Shown: positions 8,326 to 17,112, counted from the stretch's first letter. The stretch is 64,000 nt of DNA from Mycolicibacterium flavescens (GCF_001722335.1 NZ_MIHA01000001.1:310001-374000); one strand, 5' to 3'. Translations and numbers: made by a program. Notes: generated by a model not told the origin, from the sequence alone.

Positions 8326-8877
8326 TCAGCCGACCTCGGCGACCAGCTTTCCGACGATGTCGCGCAGGTTCGCGGCGAGCTCGGCGTGCTCGCGCGGGTG
8401 CCGGCCGTCGAGCGATTTGGTGGGCACGGACAGCTTCAGGTCCTCGACCACCCGCGCACCGGCGATCCCGAACGACTTGCGGGTCTCGTCGTGAGCCCAC
8501 TGGCCGCCGTAACCCCCCAGCGCCGCGCCGACGACGGCGAGCGGCTTGTCCTTGAGCGCGCCGTCGCCCCAGGGCCGCGACAGCCAGTCGATCGCGTTCT
8601 TGAGCACGCCCGGGATGCTGCCGTTGTACTCCGGGGTGACGACGAGTGCGGCGTCCGCTTCGGCGGCGGCCTCGCGCAGCGCGACGACGGGCTCGGCCGG
8701 CTCGGCGGTGTCGATGTCCTCGTTGTAGAACGGCAACTCCGCCAACCGGTCGAACAGCTCGAGGTGCACACCGTCGGGTGCGCTCTCGATCGCCAGCTCG
8801 ACCAACTGCCGGTTGATCGAAGCCGCCCGCAGGCTTCCTAGCAGTACCAATACCTTGGTCTGGGTGGACTCCGGCAT
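8326..8877 (-). CDS. NADPH-dependent FMN reductase family protein (Rv3054c-like)
   Basis: A 183-residue flavodoxin-fold oxidoreductase. It shows the flavin phosphate loop LLGSLRAASINRQL near the N-terminus, LFDRLAELPFYNEDID, and the hallmark TPEYNGSIPGVLKNAIDWLSRP around residues 75-95. Family members reduce free FMN, quinones or chromate with NAD(P)H. The ATG at 8877 is preferred over a start 13 codons upstream because AAGGGA precedes it. It is divergent from the TetR gene at 8963, and this pair upstream of nrdH is conserved in M. tuberculosis, so the TetR protein may control it. Confidence 0.88.
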   Translation of the reverse strand: MPESTQTKVLVLLGSLRAASINRQLVELAIESAPDGVHLELFDRLAELPFYNEDIDTAEPAEPVVALREAAAEADAALVVTPEYNGSIPGVLKNAIDWLSRPWGDGALKDKPLAVVGAALGGYGGQWAHDETRKSFGIAGARVVEDLKLSVPTKSLDGRHPREHAELAANLRDIVGKLVAEVG

Positions 8878-8919
8878 TTCCGTCCCTTCGTCGTCGGTGA
8901 AATCTTCGCACGACACAAC

Positions 8920-8933
8920 CGGACCATAGTCCG
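8920..8933. promoter_or_regulatory. Candidate TetR operator, FMN reductase/TetR promoter
   Basis: CGGACCATAGTCCG is symmetric at 12 of 14 positions and sits 43 bp before the FMN reductase ATG and 30 bp before the TetR ATG. Local autoregulators of the TetR class usually bind such a dyad in the shared promoter. Inferred from symmetry and position. Confidence 0.45.
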
Positions 8934-8962
8934 TTTCATTCCCGCTGAACTAAACTACTGAC

Positions 8963-9571
8963 ATGGTCGCCTCTCGCCCCGCGCGCGGGTTGCCGGTGGC
9001 CGACCAAGCGCCCCACGAACGCGGCGACGCCGCGCGCAATCGCACGTTGATTCTGGACGCGGCCCGCCGACTGATCGCAGAACGGGGGGCCGACGCGGTC
9101 ACCACCGACGACATCGCGGCGGCCGCCGGCGTCGGTAAGGGGACGCTGTTCCGCCGGTTCGGCAGTCGGTCTGCCCTGATGATCGTGCTGCTCGACGAGG
9201 ACGAGAAGGTGCATCAGGCGGCGTTCCTGTTCGGTCCACCGCCGCTGGGCCCCGGCGCGCCCCCGCTCGAGCGCCTGCTGGCCTACGGTCGGGCCCGGCT
9301 GGAGTTCGTGCATCTGCACCACGACCTGCTGTCTGATGCCAACCGCGATCCGCAGATGCGCTTCAACGCGCCGGCCACGCTGCACCACCGGCATGTGCGC
9401 GTGCTGTTGGCCGACGCCGACACCACCGGTGATCTCGACGCGCAGGCCGCCGCGCTGCTGGCGCTGCTGGACTCCGACTACGTGCAGCATCAGCTCCATG
9501 ACCGCGGCGAGACCCTGGAGTCGCTCGGAGATGCGTGGGAGTCGGTGGCGCGCAAACTCTGTGGCACATGA
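8963..9571 (+). CDS. TetR-family regulator (Rv3055-like)
   Basis: A 202-residue repressor: an N-terminal helix-turn-helix (ILDAARRLIAERG, then TTDDIAAAAGVGKGTLFRRF, about residues 28-65) and a variable helical ligand domain. The recognition segment GVGKGTLFRRFGS is typical of TetR. It is divergent from the FMN reductase gene by 85 bp, and its TGA overlaps the dinB2 ATG as ATGA, so it is translationally coupled to the polymerase gene. The effector is unknown. Confidence 0.9.
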   Translation: MVASRPARGLPVADQAPHERGDAARNRTLILDAARRLIAERGADAVTTDDIAAAAGVGKGTLFRRFGSRSALMIVLLDEDEKVHQAAFLFGPPPLGPGAPPLERLLAYGRARLEFVHLHHDLLSDANRDPQMRFNAPATLHHRHVRVLLADADTTGDLDAQAAALLALLDSDYVQHQLHDRGETLESLGDAWESVARKLCGT

Positions 9572-10629
9572 CCCGCTGGGTGCTGCATGTCGACCTGGAT
9601 CAGTTCCAGGCCGCGGTGGAGATCCGGCGCAACCCCGACCTCGCCGGGGTCCCGCTCATCGTGGGCGGCAACGGCGACCCCGCCGAACCGCGCAAGGTGG
9701 TCACCTGCGCGTCCTATCCGGCCCGGGCGTTCGGCATCCATGCGGGCATGCCGCTGCGCACTGCGGCGCGTAAGTGTCCGCAGGCGACGTTTGTGCCGTT
9801 GGACACCGACGCCTACGACGAGGTCTCGGCTCAAGTGATGGATGTGCTGCGCGAATTCGGTCATCCGGTGGAGGTGTGGGGCTGGGACGAGGCCTACATC
9901 GGCGCCGACCTCGACGATGATCCCGTGGCTTTCGCCCAGCGCATCCGCGAAGTGGTCGCCGCCGAGACCGGCCTGACATGTTCGGTCGGCATCAGCGACA
10001 ACAAGCAGCGGGCCAAGGTCGCCACCGGGTTCGGAAAGCCGGGGCGCACAACCGGTCCCCCGGGTGTCTTTGTGCTCACCGACGAGAACTGGATGGCGGT
10101 GATGGGTGATCGCGGGGTCGACGCGTTGTGGGGCGTGGGCCCGAAGACGACGAAGAAGCTCGCGGGTATGGGAATCACGACGGTCGCGGATCTGGCGTCC
10201 ACCGACGCGACCGTTCTCACCGCGGCGTTCGGCCCGACCACCGGGCTGTGGATCCTGCTGCTCGCCAAGGGCGGTGGTGACACCGACGTCAGCGCCCAGC
10301 CGTGGGTGCCGCGGTCGCGCAGCCATGTCGTCACCTTCCCGCGCGACCTGGACGACATCGACGAGATGCGTTCGGCGGTGATCGATCTCGCGCGACGCAC
10401 GCTCGCCGACATCGTCGAGCAGGGGCGCGTCGCGGCGCGGGTGGCGGTCACCGTGCGGACCAAGACATTTTTCACCAGGACGAAGATCCGCAAAATGCCC
10501 GCACCGACGACCGACGCCGCGGTCATCACCAGCACCGCGCTCGATCTCCTGGCCGAATTCGACGTCGACCGGCCGGTCCGACTGCTGGGTGTGCGGCTGG
10601 AGCTGACCCCGCCGGAGGGTGGTTACTGA
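9568..10629 (+). CDS. dinB2: DinB2-type Y-family DNA polymerase (Pol IV homologue)
   Basis: The 353-residue product is a Y-family translesion polymerase matching mycobacterial DinB2 (Rv3056, dinP). The first metal-binding aspartates are in HVDLDQF (Asp9, Asp11), the second site in WGWDEAYIGADL, and the helix-hairpin-helix thumb in LWGVGPKTTKKLAGMG. It lacks the C-terminal beta-clamp tail of DinB1, as DinB2 does. Residue 14, the steric-gate position (Phe or Tyr in most DinB, Leu in the studied M. smegmatis DinB2), is Gln here. The ATG at 9568 overlaps the TetR stop by 4 bp; the end overlaps the convergent MFS gene by 7 bp. Confidence 0.93.
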   Translation: MTRWVLHVDLDQFQAAVEIRRNPDLAGVPLIVGGNGDPAEPRKVVTCASYPARAFGIHAGMPLRTAARKCPQATFVPLDTDAYDEVSAQVMDVLREFGHPVEVWGWDEAYIGADLDDDPVAFAQRIREVVAAETGLTCSVGISDNKQRAKVATGFGKPGRTTGPPGVFVLTDENWMAVMGDRGVDALWGVGPKTTKKLAGMGITTVADLASTDATVLTAAFGPTTGLWILLLAKGGGDTDVSAQPWVPRSRSHVVTFPRDLDDIDEMRSAVIDLARRTLADIVEQGRVAARVAVTVRTKTFFTRTKIRKMPAPTTDAAVITSTALDLLAEFDVDRPVRLLGVRLELTPPEGGY

Positions 10630-12071
10630 CTGCGCGCCTGCACTTTCGGTGTCTCGATCGGCCGAAAGCGCCTACGGATCAACGCCGTTGCGGGCACCGC
10701 CGCCAGCGTCATGACGATGCCGGCCATGATGATGTAGAGGTAGACGCCGGTCGCGGTGCTCACTGCGTCGTCACCGGGGGACGCGTTGGTTCGAAGGATC
10801 TCGCCGCCGGCGACATTGAACACCACCGAGCCCAGTGCGAGCACGACCGAGACCAGTCCGGCGCTCGTACCCTGCCGTTGCGGCGTTTCGAGGCTGGTGG
10901 CCAGGTTGTATCCGGACGCGCCGATCGCACCGGCGGCCATCCCGAGCAGACCACCGCAGATGATTGCGACCGGGACCGCGGACGCCCCGGCCAACATCCC
11001 GAAGGCTCCCGCTGTCCCGAGTACGACGCCGCCGAGCAGCGGCAGTTCGGGGCCGACGCGCCCGGCGATCCAGCCGGCGCCGACCCCGCCGATCACGATG
11101 CCGAGGTTGGGGACGGCGAGCAGCACCGCGACCGCCTCTCCGCTGCCCAGCCCGTAGCCGAGCCCGAGGTCCGGCGGTACCTGCGCCACGAGGCTCGTCA
11201 GTTGCAGCATGCTTCGAAAGGCGCCCGCCGCCAACACCAGAGCCATCAGCGTCAGCAGGATCGGCCGGGACAGAGCGCGCACGTCGATGATCGGTTCCTC
11301 TACGCGCAGCATCACGAACACCCAGCCGAGCAGAGCTACCACACCGGCGGCCAGCAGCGCGGCCATACCCGCGGACGACCACCCGAAGCTCCGACCGAGG
11401 CTCGCATATGCCAGCACCGCGCCGAGCCCCCCGCCCAGCAGGAGCCCCCCGGCCACGTCGACCCGGCCGGGGCTGCGGATCGGCGACTCCGGAATGAAGA
11501 TGCGGACGCTCAGTGCGGCCCCCGCGGCGAGCAGGGCCGCCACGACGAACACGCCGCGATAGCCGAGCACCTCGATCACCGGCGCCATCAGGAACGGCTC
11601 GACGACGCCGACGATCGCCGACCCCGAGGTCAGGATTCCCACCACCGCCATCGCTGCGCCCGCAGAGCAGATCTGGCGAACCAGGGTCACCGAGAGAAAG
11701 ACCGCCGCGAAGGCTGCGCCTTGGAGGAAGCGGCCCACGAGAAAGATCCACATGGTGGGCGCGACAAGGCAGATGAACGCGCCGGCGCACGCCAGAAGCA
11801 GCGCGATGATCAGGATTCGGCGTTTACCGAAGATGTCGGAGCTCTTGGCGAGCAGCGGCGACCAGATGGCCCCGGCGAGCATGGCGCTGGCGTTCAGCCA
11901 CGCGGCCTGGTCGGTGTCGAACCGTTCGAGCAGTTGCGGGAGCACCATCATCGGCGAACCGACCACGACGTCGGCGAGAACGTTGGCACACACCAGGACC
12001 GCGGTCCAGAGCACGAGCCGACCACTCCACCTGCGTCCCGTCGACGCCGGCGCGCCTGACCTGTCGCTCAA
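10623..12071 (-). CDS. MFS transporter (drug-efflux type)
   Basis: A polytopic membrane protein of about 482 residues with many hydrophobic segments. It shows MFS loop features: SDIFGKRRILII after the second helix, GRFLQGAAFAAVFLS in the third or fourth, and a repeated half after residue 250. The chosen start is a TTG at 12071 (SDRSGAPAST), preceded by AAGGATT; no ATG or GTG fits better, so the start is uncertain. It is divergent from a TetR gene at 12191, the usual arrangement for an efflux pump and its repressor. Substrate not predictable. This gene and the next two are absent from the M. tuberculosis dinP-Rv3057c junction as I recall it. Confidence 0.85.
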   Translation of the reverse strand: MSDRSGAPASTGRRWSGRLVLWTAVLVCANVLADVVVGSPMMVLPQLLERFDTDQAAWLNASAMLAGAIWSPLLAKSSDIFGKRRILIIALLLACAGAFICLVAPTMWIFLVGRFLQGAAFAAVFLSVTLVRQICSAGAAMAVVGILTSGSAIVGVVEPFLMAPVIEVLGYRGVFVVAALLAAGAALSVRIFIPESPIRSPGRVDVAGGLLLGGGLGAVLAYASLGRSFGWSSAGMAALLAAGVVALLGWVFVMLRVEEPIIDVRALSRPILLTLMALVLAAGAFRSMLQLTSLVAQVPPDLGLGYGLGSGEAVAVLLAVPNLGIVIGGVGAGWIAGRVGPELPLLGGVVLGTAGAFGMLAGASAVPVAIICGGLLGMAAGAIGASGYNLATSLETPQRQGTSAGLVSVVLALGSVVFNVAGGEILRTNASPGDDAVSTATGVYLYIIMAGIVMTLAAVPATALIRRRFRPIETPKVQARSQ

Positions 12072-12190
12072 AAGAATCCTTAAATCTACAATTAGTCGCT
12101 TTAGGGCTACGGTAACCCTGCATCGCTTGCACCGCAACGCCGGGCCCGACCACAATCGACACCTCACGCGCAGAAGACAGGGGCACGACA

Positions 12191-12793
12191 ATGGGCGACG
12201 GCACCGCCGACCGGCGCCCCGGCGGTCGCAACGCGCGGGTTCGCAATCAGATCCTCAGCGCCACAGCCGAACTCGTCGCACGTCACGGAGTCACAGGATT
12301 CCGCTACGAGGAAGTCGCCGAGCTCGCCGGCGTGCACAGGACCAGCGTGTACCGCAACTGGCCGGACCGCGAGAAGCTGGTCGCCGCGGCCCTTCTGCAG
12401 TACGCCGAGGACCTCGCATCCATCGCTGACACCGGAGACCTGCGCAAGGACCTGGTCGATTACCTCGTTCGCATCGCCACCGGCCTGCAGACCCCGTTCG
12501 GGCGAGCGCTCGAGTCGGCGATGCAACTCACCGACGACAGCCCCGCCGTCCGGCAGACCGTGGCCCTGATCCTCGAGGAGCGGGGCGCCGCGTTGCGGCG
12601 ACGGGTGGCCACCGCGGTCGACCGGGGCGAGCTGCCGAAGGTCGACAGCGTATTTCTCGGCGAGATGCTGGCCGGCCCGACCCGCCTTGTCGTCAACCGC
12701 GGCGGCCGAACGTTCACCCGCGCGGATGCCGAACGCATCGTCGACGTGGTGCTCGCCGGTATCCGGGCCACCGCATCCGAAAGGGAGAACTGA
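12191..12793 (+). CDS. TetR-family regulator, divergent from MFS pump
   Basis: A 200-residue TetR protein with the HTH at about residues 15-60 (ILSATAELVARHGVTGF, EEVAELAGVHRTSVYRNWPD). The C-terminal half resembles the AcrR-like C-domain with FLGEMLAGPTRLVVNRGG. The 119-bp divergent region to the MFS start is comparatively AT-rich around 12070-12105 and probably carries the operator, though no clean dyad is visible. The ATPase gene follows after 6 bp, so it is likely co-transcribed. Confidence 0.9.
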   Translation: MGDGTADRRPGGRNARVRNQILSATAELVARHGVTGFRYEEVAELAGVHRTSVYRNWPDREKLVAAALLQYAEDLASIADTGDLRKDLVDYLVRIATGLQTPFGRALESAMQLTDDSPAVRQTVALILEERGAALRRRVATAVDRGELPKVDSVFLGEMLAGPTRLVVNRGGRTFTRADAERIVDVVLAGIRATASEREN

Positions 12794-12799
12794 CCGACC

Positions 12800-13987
12800 A
12801 TGCTGCGCACCGTCGCCATCCGCGGTTACCGCTCGCTGCGGGACATCGTGCTTCCGCTGGCGCAGTTGACCGTCGTCACCGGAGCCAACGGGACCGGCAA
12901 GTCGTCGCTGTACCGGGCGCTGCGGCTGCTCGCCGACTGCGGTCGAGGCGAGGTGATCGGCTCGCTGGCCCGCGAGGGGGGCCTGGAGTCGGTGCTGTGG
13001 GCCGGCCCCGAACAGCTCGGCGGGGCGCGCCGCACCGGCCGCGTCGAGGGCACCACCCGCACCGGCCCCGTGTCGCTCGAACTGGGTTTCGCCGCAGATG
13101 ATTTCGGCTACCTCGTCGACCTCGGGCTACCCCAGATGGCGGGCCACAACTCGCTGTTCGCGCGGGATCCGGAGATCAAGCGGGAGGTGGTGTTCGCCGG
13201 GCCCGTCATGCGCAACAGCTCGACGCTGGTGCGCCGCACCCGCGACTACGTCGAGACCAGCTCCGAATCCGGTCGCGGTTTCGACAAGCTGACCCAGGCG
13301 CTTCCGGCGTACCGCAGCGTGCTCGCCGAGTACGCGCACCCGGGCGCCCACCCCGAACTCGCCGCGGTCCGGGACCGGTTGCGGCACTGGCGGTTCTACG
13401 ACGGGTTCCGCGCCGACGCGGCCGCCCCGGCCCGGCAGCGTCAGGTCGGCACCCGCACACCGGTGCTCTCCGACGACGGCGCCGACCTCGCCGCGGCGAT
13501 CCAGACCATCATCGAAGCCGGCTTCGAGGACCTGCACCGTGCGGTGGCCGACGCGTTCGACGGCGCCTCGCTGTCGGTGGCCGTGCACGACGGGCTGTTC
13601 GATCTGCAACTGCGCCAGCCGGGCATGCTGCGGCCGCTGCGCGCCGCCGAACTCTCCGATGGCACACTGCGTTTCCTGCTCTGGGCGGCCGCGCTGTTGA
13701 GTCCGGCGCCGCCGCCGCTGATCGTGCTCAACGAGCCGGAGACGTCGCTGCATCCCGATCTGGTCGCCCCGTTGGCGTCGCTGATCCGCACCGCGTCCGA
13801 GACCACGCAGGTCGTCGTCGTGACCCATTCGCGCACACTGCTCGACCGGCTCGACGCCGCACCGCTGGACGCCGAGGACGACGACCGGGCCGCCGTGCAG
13901 ATCGCGCTGTTCAAGGATCTCGGCGAAACCCGCATCGAGGGACAGGGTCTGCTGACCACGCCGCCGTGGGACTGGGGCAAGCGTTAG
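12800..13987 (+). CDS. AAA-family ATPase, RecF/OLD-like (no TOPRIM)
   Basis: A 395-residue ABC-type ATPase of the AAA_21/SMC-like class. Walker A is GANGTGKS (residues 28-35), Walker B is LIVLNEPETSLHPD near residue 310, and a following VVVVTHSRTLLDRL gives the H-loop-like histidine. LSDGTLRFLL around residue 288 is the ABC signature equivalent. Length fits a stand-alone ATPase; there is no TOPRIM nuclease domain and no nuclease gene next to it, so it is not a complete Gabija- or OLD-type system. It follows the TetR gene by 6 bp. Function unknown; it may act in DNA repair or as part of a stress response. Confidence 0.8.
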   Translation: MLRTVAIRGYRSLRDIVLPLAQLTVVTGANGTGKSSLYRALRLLADCGRGEVIGSLAREGGLESVLWAGPEQLGGARRTGRVEGTTRTGPVSLELGFAADDFGYLVDLGLPQMAGHNSLFARDPEIKREVVFAGPVMRNSSTLVRRTRDYVETSSESGRGFDKLTQALPAYRSVLAEYAHPGAHPELAAVRDRLRHWRFYDGFRADAAAPARQRQVGTRTPVLSDDGADLAAAIQTIIEAGFEDLHRAVADAFDGASLSVAVHDGLFDLQLRQPGMLRPLRAAELSDGTLRFLLWAAALLSPAPPPLIVLNEPETSLHPDLVAPLASLIRTASETTQVVVVTHSRTLLDRLDAAPLDAEDDDRAAVQIALFKDLGETRIEGQGLLTTPPWDWGKR

Positions 13988-14841
13988 CGGCGGCCCGCCG
14001 GCCGCAACGCCTTGGTGAACAACACGTTGGCCTGACGCATCGCCACGCTGTACGGCCACCAGGCCACCCGCTTGAACATGTAGAGCGCCCGGATGTCGAA
14101 CGACGTGTAGATCAGGAACCGGTTGCGCCGCACGCCCTTGAGGATGCACTCGGCGGCCCGCTCCGGTGAGACCGCGTGACCGCTGAAACGGTCGGTCCAC
14201 TTCTTCACCCGCGGGTCGTCGCGGTCCACACCTGCGATCTGAACCGTCTGCACCAGAGGCGTTTTGACCGCACCCGGGACTACCACCGAGACGCCGATGC
14301 GGTGCCGCGCCAGGTCGAAGCGCAACACCTCCGACATGCCGCGCAGCCCGTACTTGCTTGCGCTGTAGGCCGCGTGCCACGGCAACGCGACCAGCCCGGC
14401 CGCAGACGACACGTTGACGATGTGACCGCCGGTGCCCGCCGCCACCATCGGCGGCACGAACGCCTCGATGACGTGGATCGGGCCCATCAGGTTGATGTCG
14501 ACCATCGACTTCCAATGCTCGTGCGACAGCGTCGAAACGGTGCCCCACGCCGAGACGCCGGCGATGTTCATCACGATGTCCATCGCGGGATGGCGCTGGT
14601 GGATGTCGGCGGCGAACGCGCGCACAGCGTCGTAGTCGGAGACGTCGAGGGCGCGGTACTCGGGTACCTCCGCGCCGAGCGCTCTCGCCTCGGCGACCGT
14701 CTTCTCCAGGCCCTCGGCGTCGCGGTCGGTCAAAAAGAGCTGGGCCCCCTCGGCGGCCAGTTGCAACGCCGTCGCACGGCCGATACCGCTGGCCGCGCCG
14801 GTCAGAAAGCAACGCTTGTTCGCAAACCCGGGGTGCGCCAT
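13984..14841 (-). CDS. Short-chain dehydrogenase (Rv3057c-like)
   Basis: A 285-residue SDR. The NAD(P) loop is TGAASGIG near residue 15, the NAG-equivalent is NIAGVSAWG, the catalytic Ser is in VNVSSAAG, and Tyr/Lys are in AAYSASKYGL. The C-terminal region FLIYTSFDIRALYMFKRVAWWPY is long and aromatic, as in membrane-associated mycobacterial SDRs. The start at 14841 gives AHPGFANKRCFLTG; a GTG three codons earlier is possible. It lies downstream of the TetR gene at 14861 on the same strand with 19 bp between, so it is probably co-transcribed and controlled with cyp136. Confidence 0.9.
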   Translation of the reverse strand: MAHPGFANKRCFLTGAASGIGRATALQLAAEGAQLFLTDRDAEGLEKTVAEARALGAEVPEYRALDVSDYDAVRAFAADIHQRHPAMDIVMNIAGVSAWGTVSTLSHEHWKSMVDINLMGPIHVIEAFVPPMVAAGTGGHIVNVSSAAGLVALPWHAAYSASKYGLRGMSEVLRFDLARHRIGVSVVVPGAVKTPLVQTVQIAGVDRDDPRVKKWTDRFSGHAVSPERAAECILKGVRRNRFLIYTSFDIRALYMFKRVAWWPYSVAMRQANVLFTKALRPAGRR

Positions 14842-14860
14842 GGCCGTCACGATACTGGCC

Positions 14861-15502
14861 TCAGGTCTGCGGCTGGTCGGACCGCTGCAGATGCCCCCAG
14901 AAAGCGGCGACCCACAGCCGTTCGAGCGCCTCGACCGCACGGTTCGGGTCGATACCGCGACCGACGAACGTGCTGTCCTGGGTCAGCGTCATCGTGGTGG
15001 TGGCGGCCAACGTGCGCACCAGGGCGGGCAGGTCGTCGGTGATCGGGCGGGCGTCCTCGTCCTGTTCGAGCAGCATGATCAGCTTGTCGATGATGCCGTC
15101 GTAGAAGTCGTCCATCATCTCGCGGATCTTGGCGTCGGTGTTGCGCGCGGTCGCGCACGCCGACATCACCGGGTCGTCGTTGGCGTACACCTGCGCGGCG
15201 CTGCCGACCATCCGCTGGGCGAACGATTCGGGCGTCTCCCCCGGCGCCCGGGGCGCGAAGTGGTGGGTGAGGCTGTCGAGCAGTTCCCCCGCATCGGCCA
15301 GGATGGTCGCCAGCACTGCGTACTTGGAGTCGAAATAAAAGTAGAAACCCGAGCGCGCGACGCCGGCGCGTTCGCTGATCGCGCTGACCGACAGGTCGGC
15401 GAACGACTGTTCCTGCAGCAGGTCGCGGACGGCTTTGACGATCGCGTCGCGCTGCCGGTCACCGCGGCTGCGACGCGGTGGCGGTGCTGGTTGCGCGGTC
15501 AT
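14861..15502 (-). CDS. TetR-family regulator (Rv3058c-like)
   Basis: A 213-residue repressor with the HTH in AIVKAVRDLLQEQSF, SVSAISERAGVARSGFYFYFDSK (about residues 20-62). The GFYFYFDSKYAVL recognition region resembles the EthR subgroup, which binds hydrophobic ligands. It is divergent from cyp136, with a strong dyad (15540-15557) 38 bp from its start. It probably represses itself, the SDR downstream and the P450. Start at the ATG 15502; the frame extends further upstream but into the operator. Confidence 0.9.
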   Translation of the reverse strand: MTAQPAPPPRRSRGDRQRDAIVKAVRDLLQEQSFADLSVSAISERAGVARSGFYFYFDSKYAVLATILADAGELLDSLTHHFAPRAPGETPESFAQRMVGSAAQVYANDDPVMSACATARNTDAKIREMMDDFYDGIIDKLIMLLEQDEDARPITDDLPALVRTLAATTTMTLTQDSTFVGRGIDPNRAVEALERLWVAAFWGHLQRSDQPQT

Positions 15503-15539
15503 CGCCCTAGACCTTGGCACCACGACGCGCCAAGACAAA

Positions 15540-15557
15540 ACTTGACATGCGTCAAGT
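15540..15557. promoter_or_regulatory. Operator dyad between TetR and cyp136
   Basis: ACTTGACATGCGTCAAGT has perfect 7-bp arms (ACTTGAC / GTCAAGT) around four bases. It lies in the 118-bp divergent promoter between the TetR gene and cyp136 and is the obvious binding site for that TetR protein. Inferred from symmetry and context. Confidence 0.6.
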
Positions 15558-15620
15558 GTGCCATTCAGGATGATGGTAGGAGTGAGAACGGCCACAGTCC
15601 CTTGGCTCAGGAGAACGTGA

Positions 15621-17099
15621 ATGGCATCGATCAGCACCACCGACTACCTGCTCGACCAGGCGAAGCGACGGCTCACACCGACGCTGAACAACCTCCCGTT
15701 GGGCCCGCTCGAGCGTCGGCTCAACAACCGGGAGTGGCCGCAGTTCGTGCTGGCCGAGCCTCCCGCCGGCAGCGGCCTGAAGCCCGTCATGGGCGACTCC
15801 GGCCTGCCGATCCTCGGGCACATGATCGAGGCGTTCCGCGGCGGCCCGGAGTACGTGCTGCAGGTGTACCGCAAGTACGGCCCGGTGCACTACGCGCATT
15901 CGCCTGCGCTGTCGTCGGTGTCGGCGCTGGGCCCCGACGCCACCCAGGCCGTCTTCTCGAACAAGAACAAGGACTTCTCGCAGAAGGGCTGGCATCCGGT
16001 CATCGGCCCGTTCTTCAACCGCGGCCTGATGATGCTCGACTTCGAAGAACACATGTTCCACCGGCGGATCATGCAGGAGGCGTTCACCCGCACCCGGCTG
16101 TCCGGATACGTCGAGCACATCGACAAGGTCGCCTCGAAGGTGGTGGCCGAGGACTGGGTCGCCAACGACGCGCGCTTCCTGCTGCACCCGGCGCTGAAGG
16201 AACTGACCCTCGACATCGCCTCGGTGGTGTTCATGGGCCACGAGCCGGGCACCGACCACGAGCTGGTCACCAAGGTCAACGAGGCCTTCACGATCACCAC
16301 CCGCGCCGGCGGCGCCATCATCCGCACCAGCGTCCCGCCGTTCAAGTGGTGGCGGGGCCTGCAGGCGCGCAAGGTCCTCGAGGACTACTTCGAGGAGCGG
16401 GTCAAGGAACGCCGTAACTCCGGGGGCACCGACATGCTCACCGTGCTGTGCCACGCCGAGGACGAGGACGGCAACCGGTTCAGCGACGCCGACATCGTCA
16501 ACCACATGATTTTTTTGATGATGGCCGCGCACGACACGTCGACGTCGACGCTGACCACGATGGGCTACCACCTGGCCGCCAACCCCGAGTGGCAGGAACG
16601 CTGCCGCGACGAGTCGTCGCGGTTGGGCGACGGGCCGCTGGACATCGAGGCGCTGGACAAGCTCGAGACGCTCGACCTGGTGATCAACGAGTCGCTGCGG
16701 CTGGTCACGCCGCTGCCGTTCAACGTGCGCCAGGCCGTGCGCGACACCGACCTGCTCGGCTACTACATCCCGGCCGGCACCAACATCGTGACGTGGCCGG
16801 GCATGAACCACCGGCTGCCCGAGCTGTGGACCGATCCGGACAAGTTCGATCCGGACCGTTTCACCGAGCCGCGCAACGAGCACAAGAAGCACCGGTATGC
16901 GTTCGCGCCGTTCGGCGGAGGCGCCCACAAGTGCATCGGCATGGTGTTCGGCCAGCTCGAGATCAAGACCGTCATGCACCGGCTGCTGCGCAAGTACCGG
17001 CTGGAGCTGCCGCGGCCCGGCTACCAACCGCAGTATGACTACGCGGGTATGCCGGTGCCGATGGACGGTATGCCGATCGTGCTGCGCCCGCTGCACTGA
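15621..17099 (+). CDS. cyp136: Cytochrome P450 CYP136
   Basis: A 492-residue P450, long for a bacterial enzyme because of an N-terminal extension of about 60 residues. I-helix oxygen-activation motif MMAAHDTSTS, K-helix ExxR in ESLR, and haem-ligand loop FAPFGGGAHKCIG are all intact. Synteny (TetR and SDR divergent on the left) identifies it as the CYP136 of mycobacteria, CYP51-like in overall style; substrate not established. ATG at 15621, with AGGAG 8 nt upstream. Confidence 0.92.
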   Translation: MASISTTDYLLDQAKRRLTPTLNNLPLGPLERRLNNREWPQFVLAEPPAGSGLKPVMGDSGLPILGHMIEAFRGGPEYVLQVYRKYGPVHYAHSPALSSVSALGPDATQAVFSNKNKDFSQKGWHPVIGPFFNRGLMMLDFEEHMFHRRIMQEAFTRTRLSGYVEHIDKVASKVVAEDWVANDARFLLHPALKELTLDIASVVFMGHEPGTDHELVTKVNEAFTITTRAGGAIIRTSVPPFKWWRGLQARKVLEDYFEERVKERRNSGGTDMLTVLCHAEDEDGNRFSDADIVNHMIFLMMAAHDTSTSTLTTMGYHLAANPEWQERCRDESSRLGDGPLDIEALDKLETLDLVINESLRLVTPLPFNVRQAVRDTDLLGYYIPAGTNIVTWPGMNHRLPELWTDPDKFDPDRFTEPRNEHKKHRYAFAPFGGGAHKCIGMVFGQLEIKTVMHRLLRKYRLELPRPGYQPQYDYAGMPVPMDGMPIVLRPLH

Positions 17100-17112
17100 T
17101 CTTTTCGCCGGA

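Noticed and set aside
10302..12059. A 585-codon plus-strand frame over dinB2 and the MFS gene
   Set aside because: Runs out of frame through dinB2 and antisense through the transporter; His/Gln/Arg/Asp-rich with no motif.
12072..12190. Operator for the MFS/TetR pair
   Set aside because: The AT-rich CTACAATTAG stretch is symmetric only at its outer three bases on each side; too weak to list as a site.
12800..13987. Gabija- or OLD-type defence system
   Set aside because: Only the ATPase is present; there is no TOPRIM domain, helicase or nuclease next to it.
15552..17096. A 514-codon open frame opposite cyp136
   Set aside because: Antisense shadow of an intact P450; no recognisable domain and biased composition.
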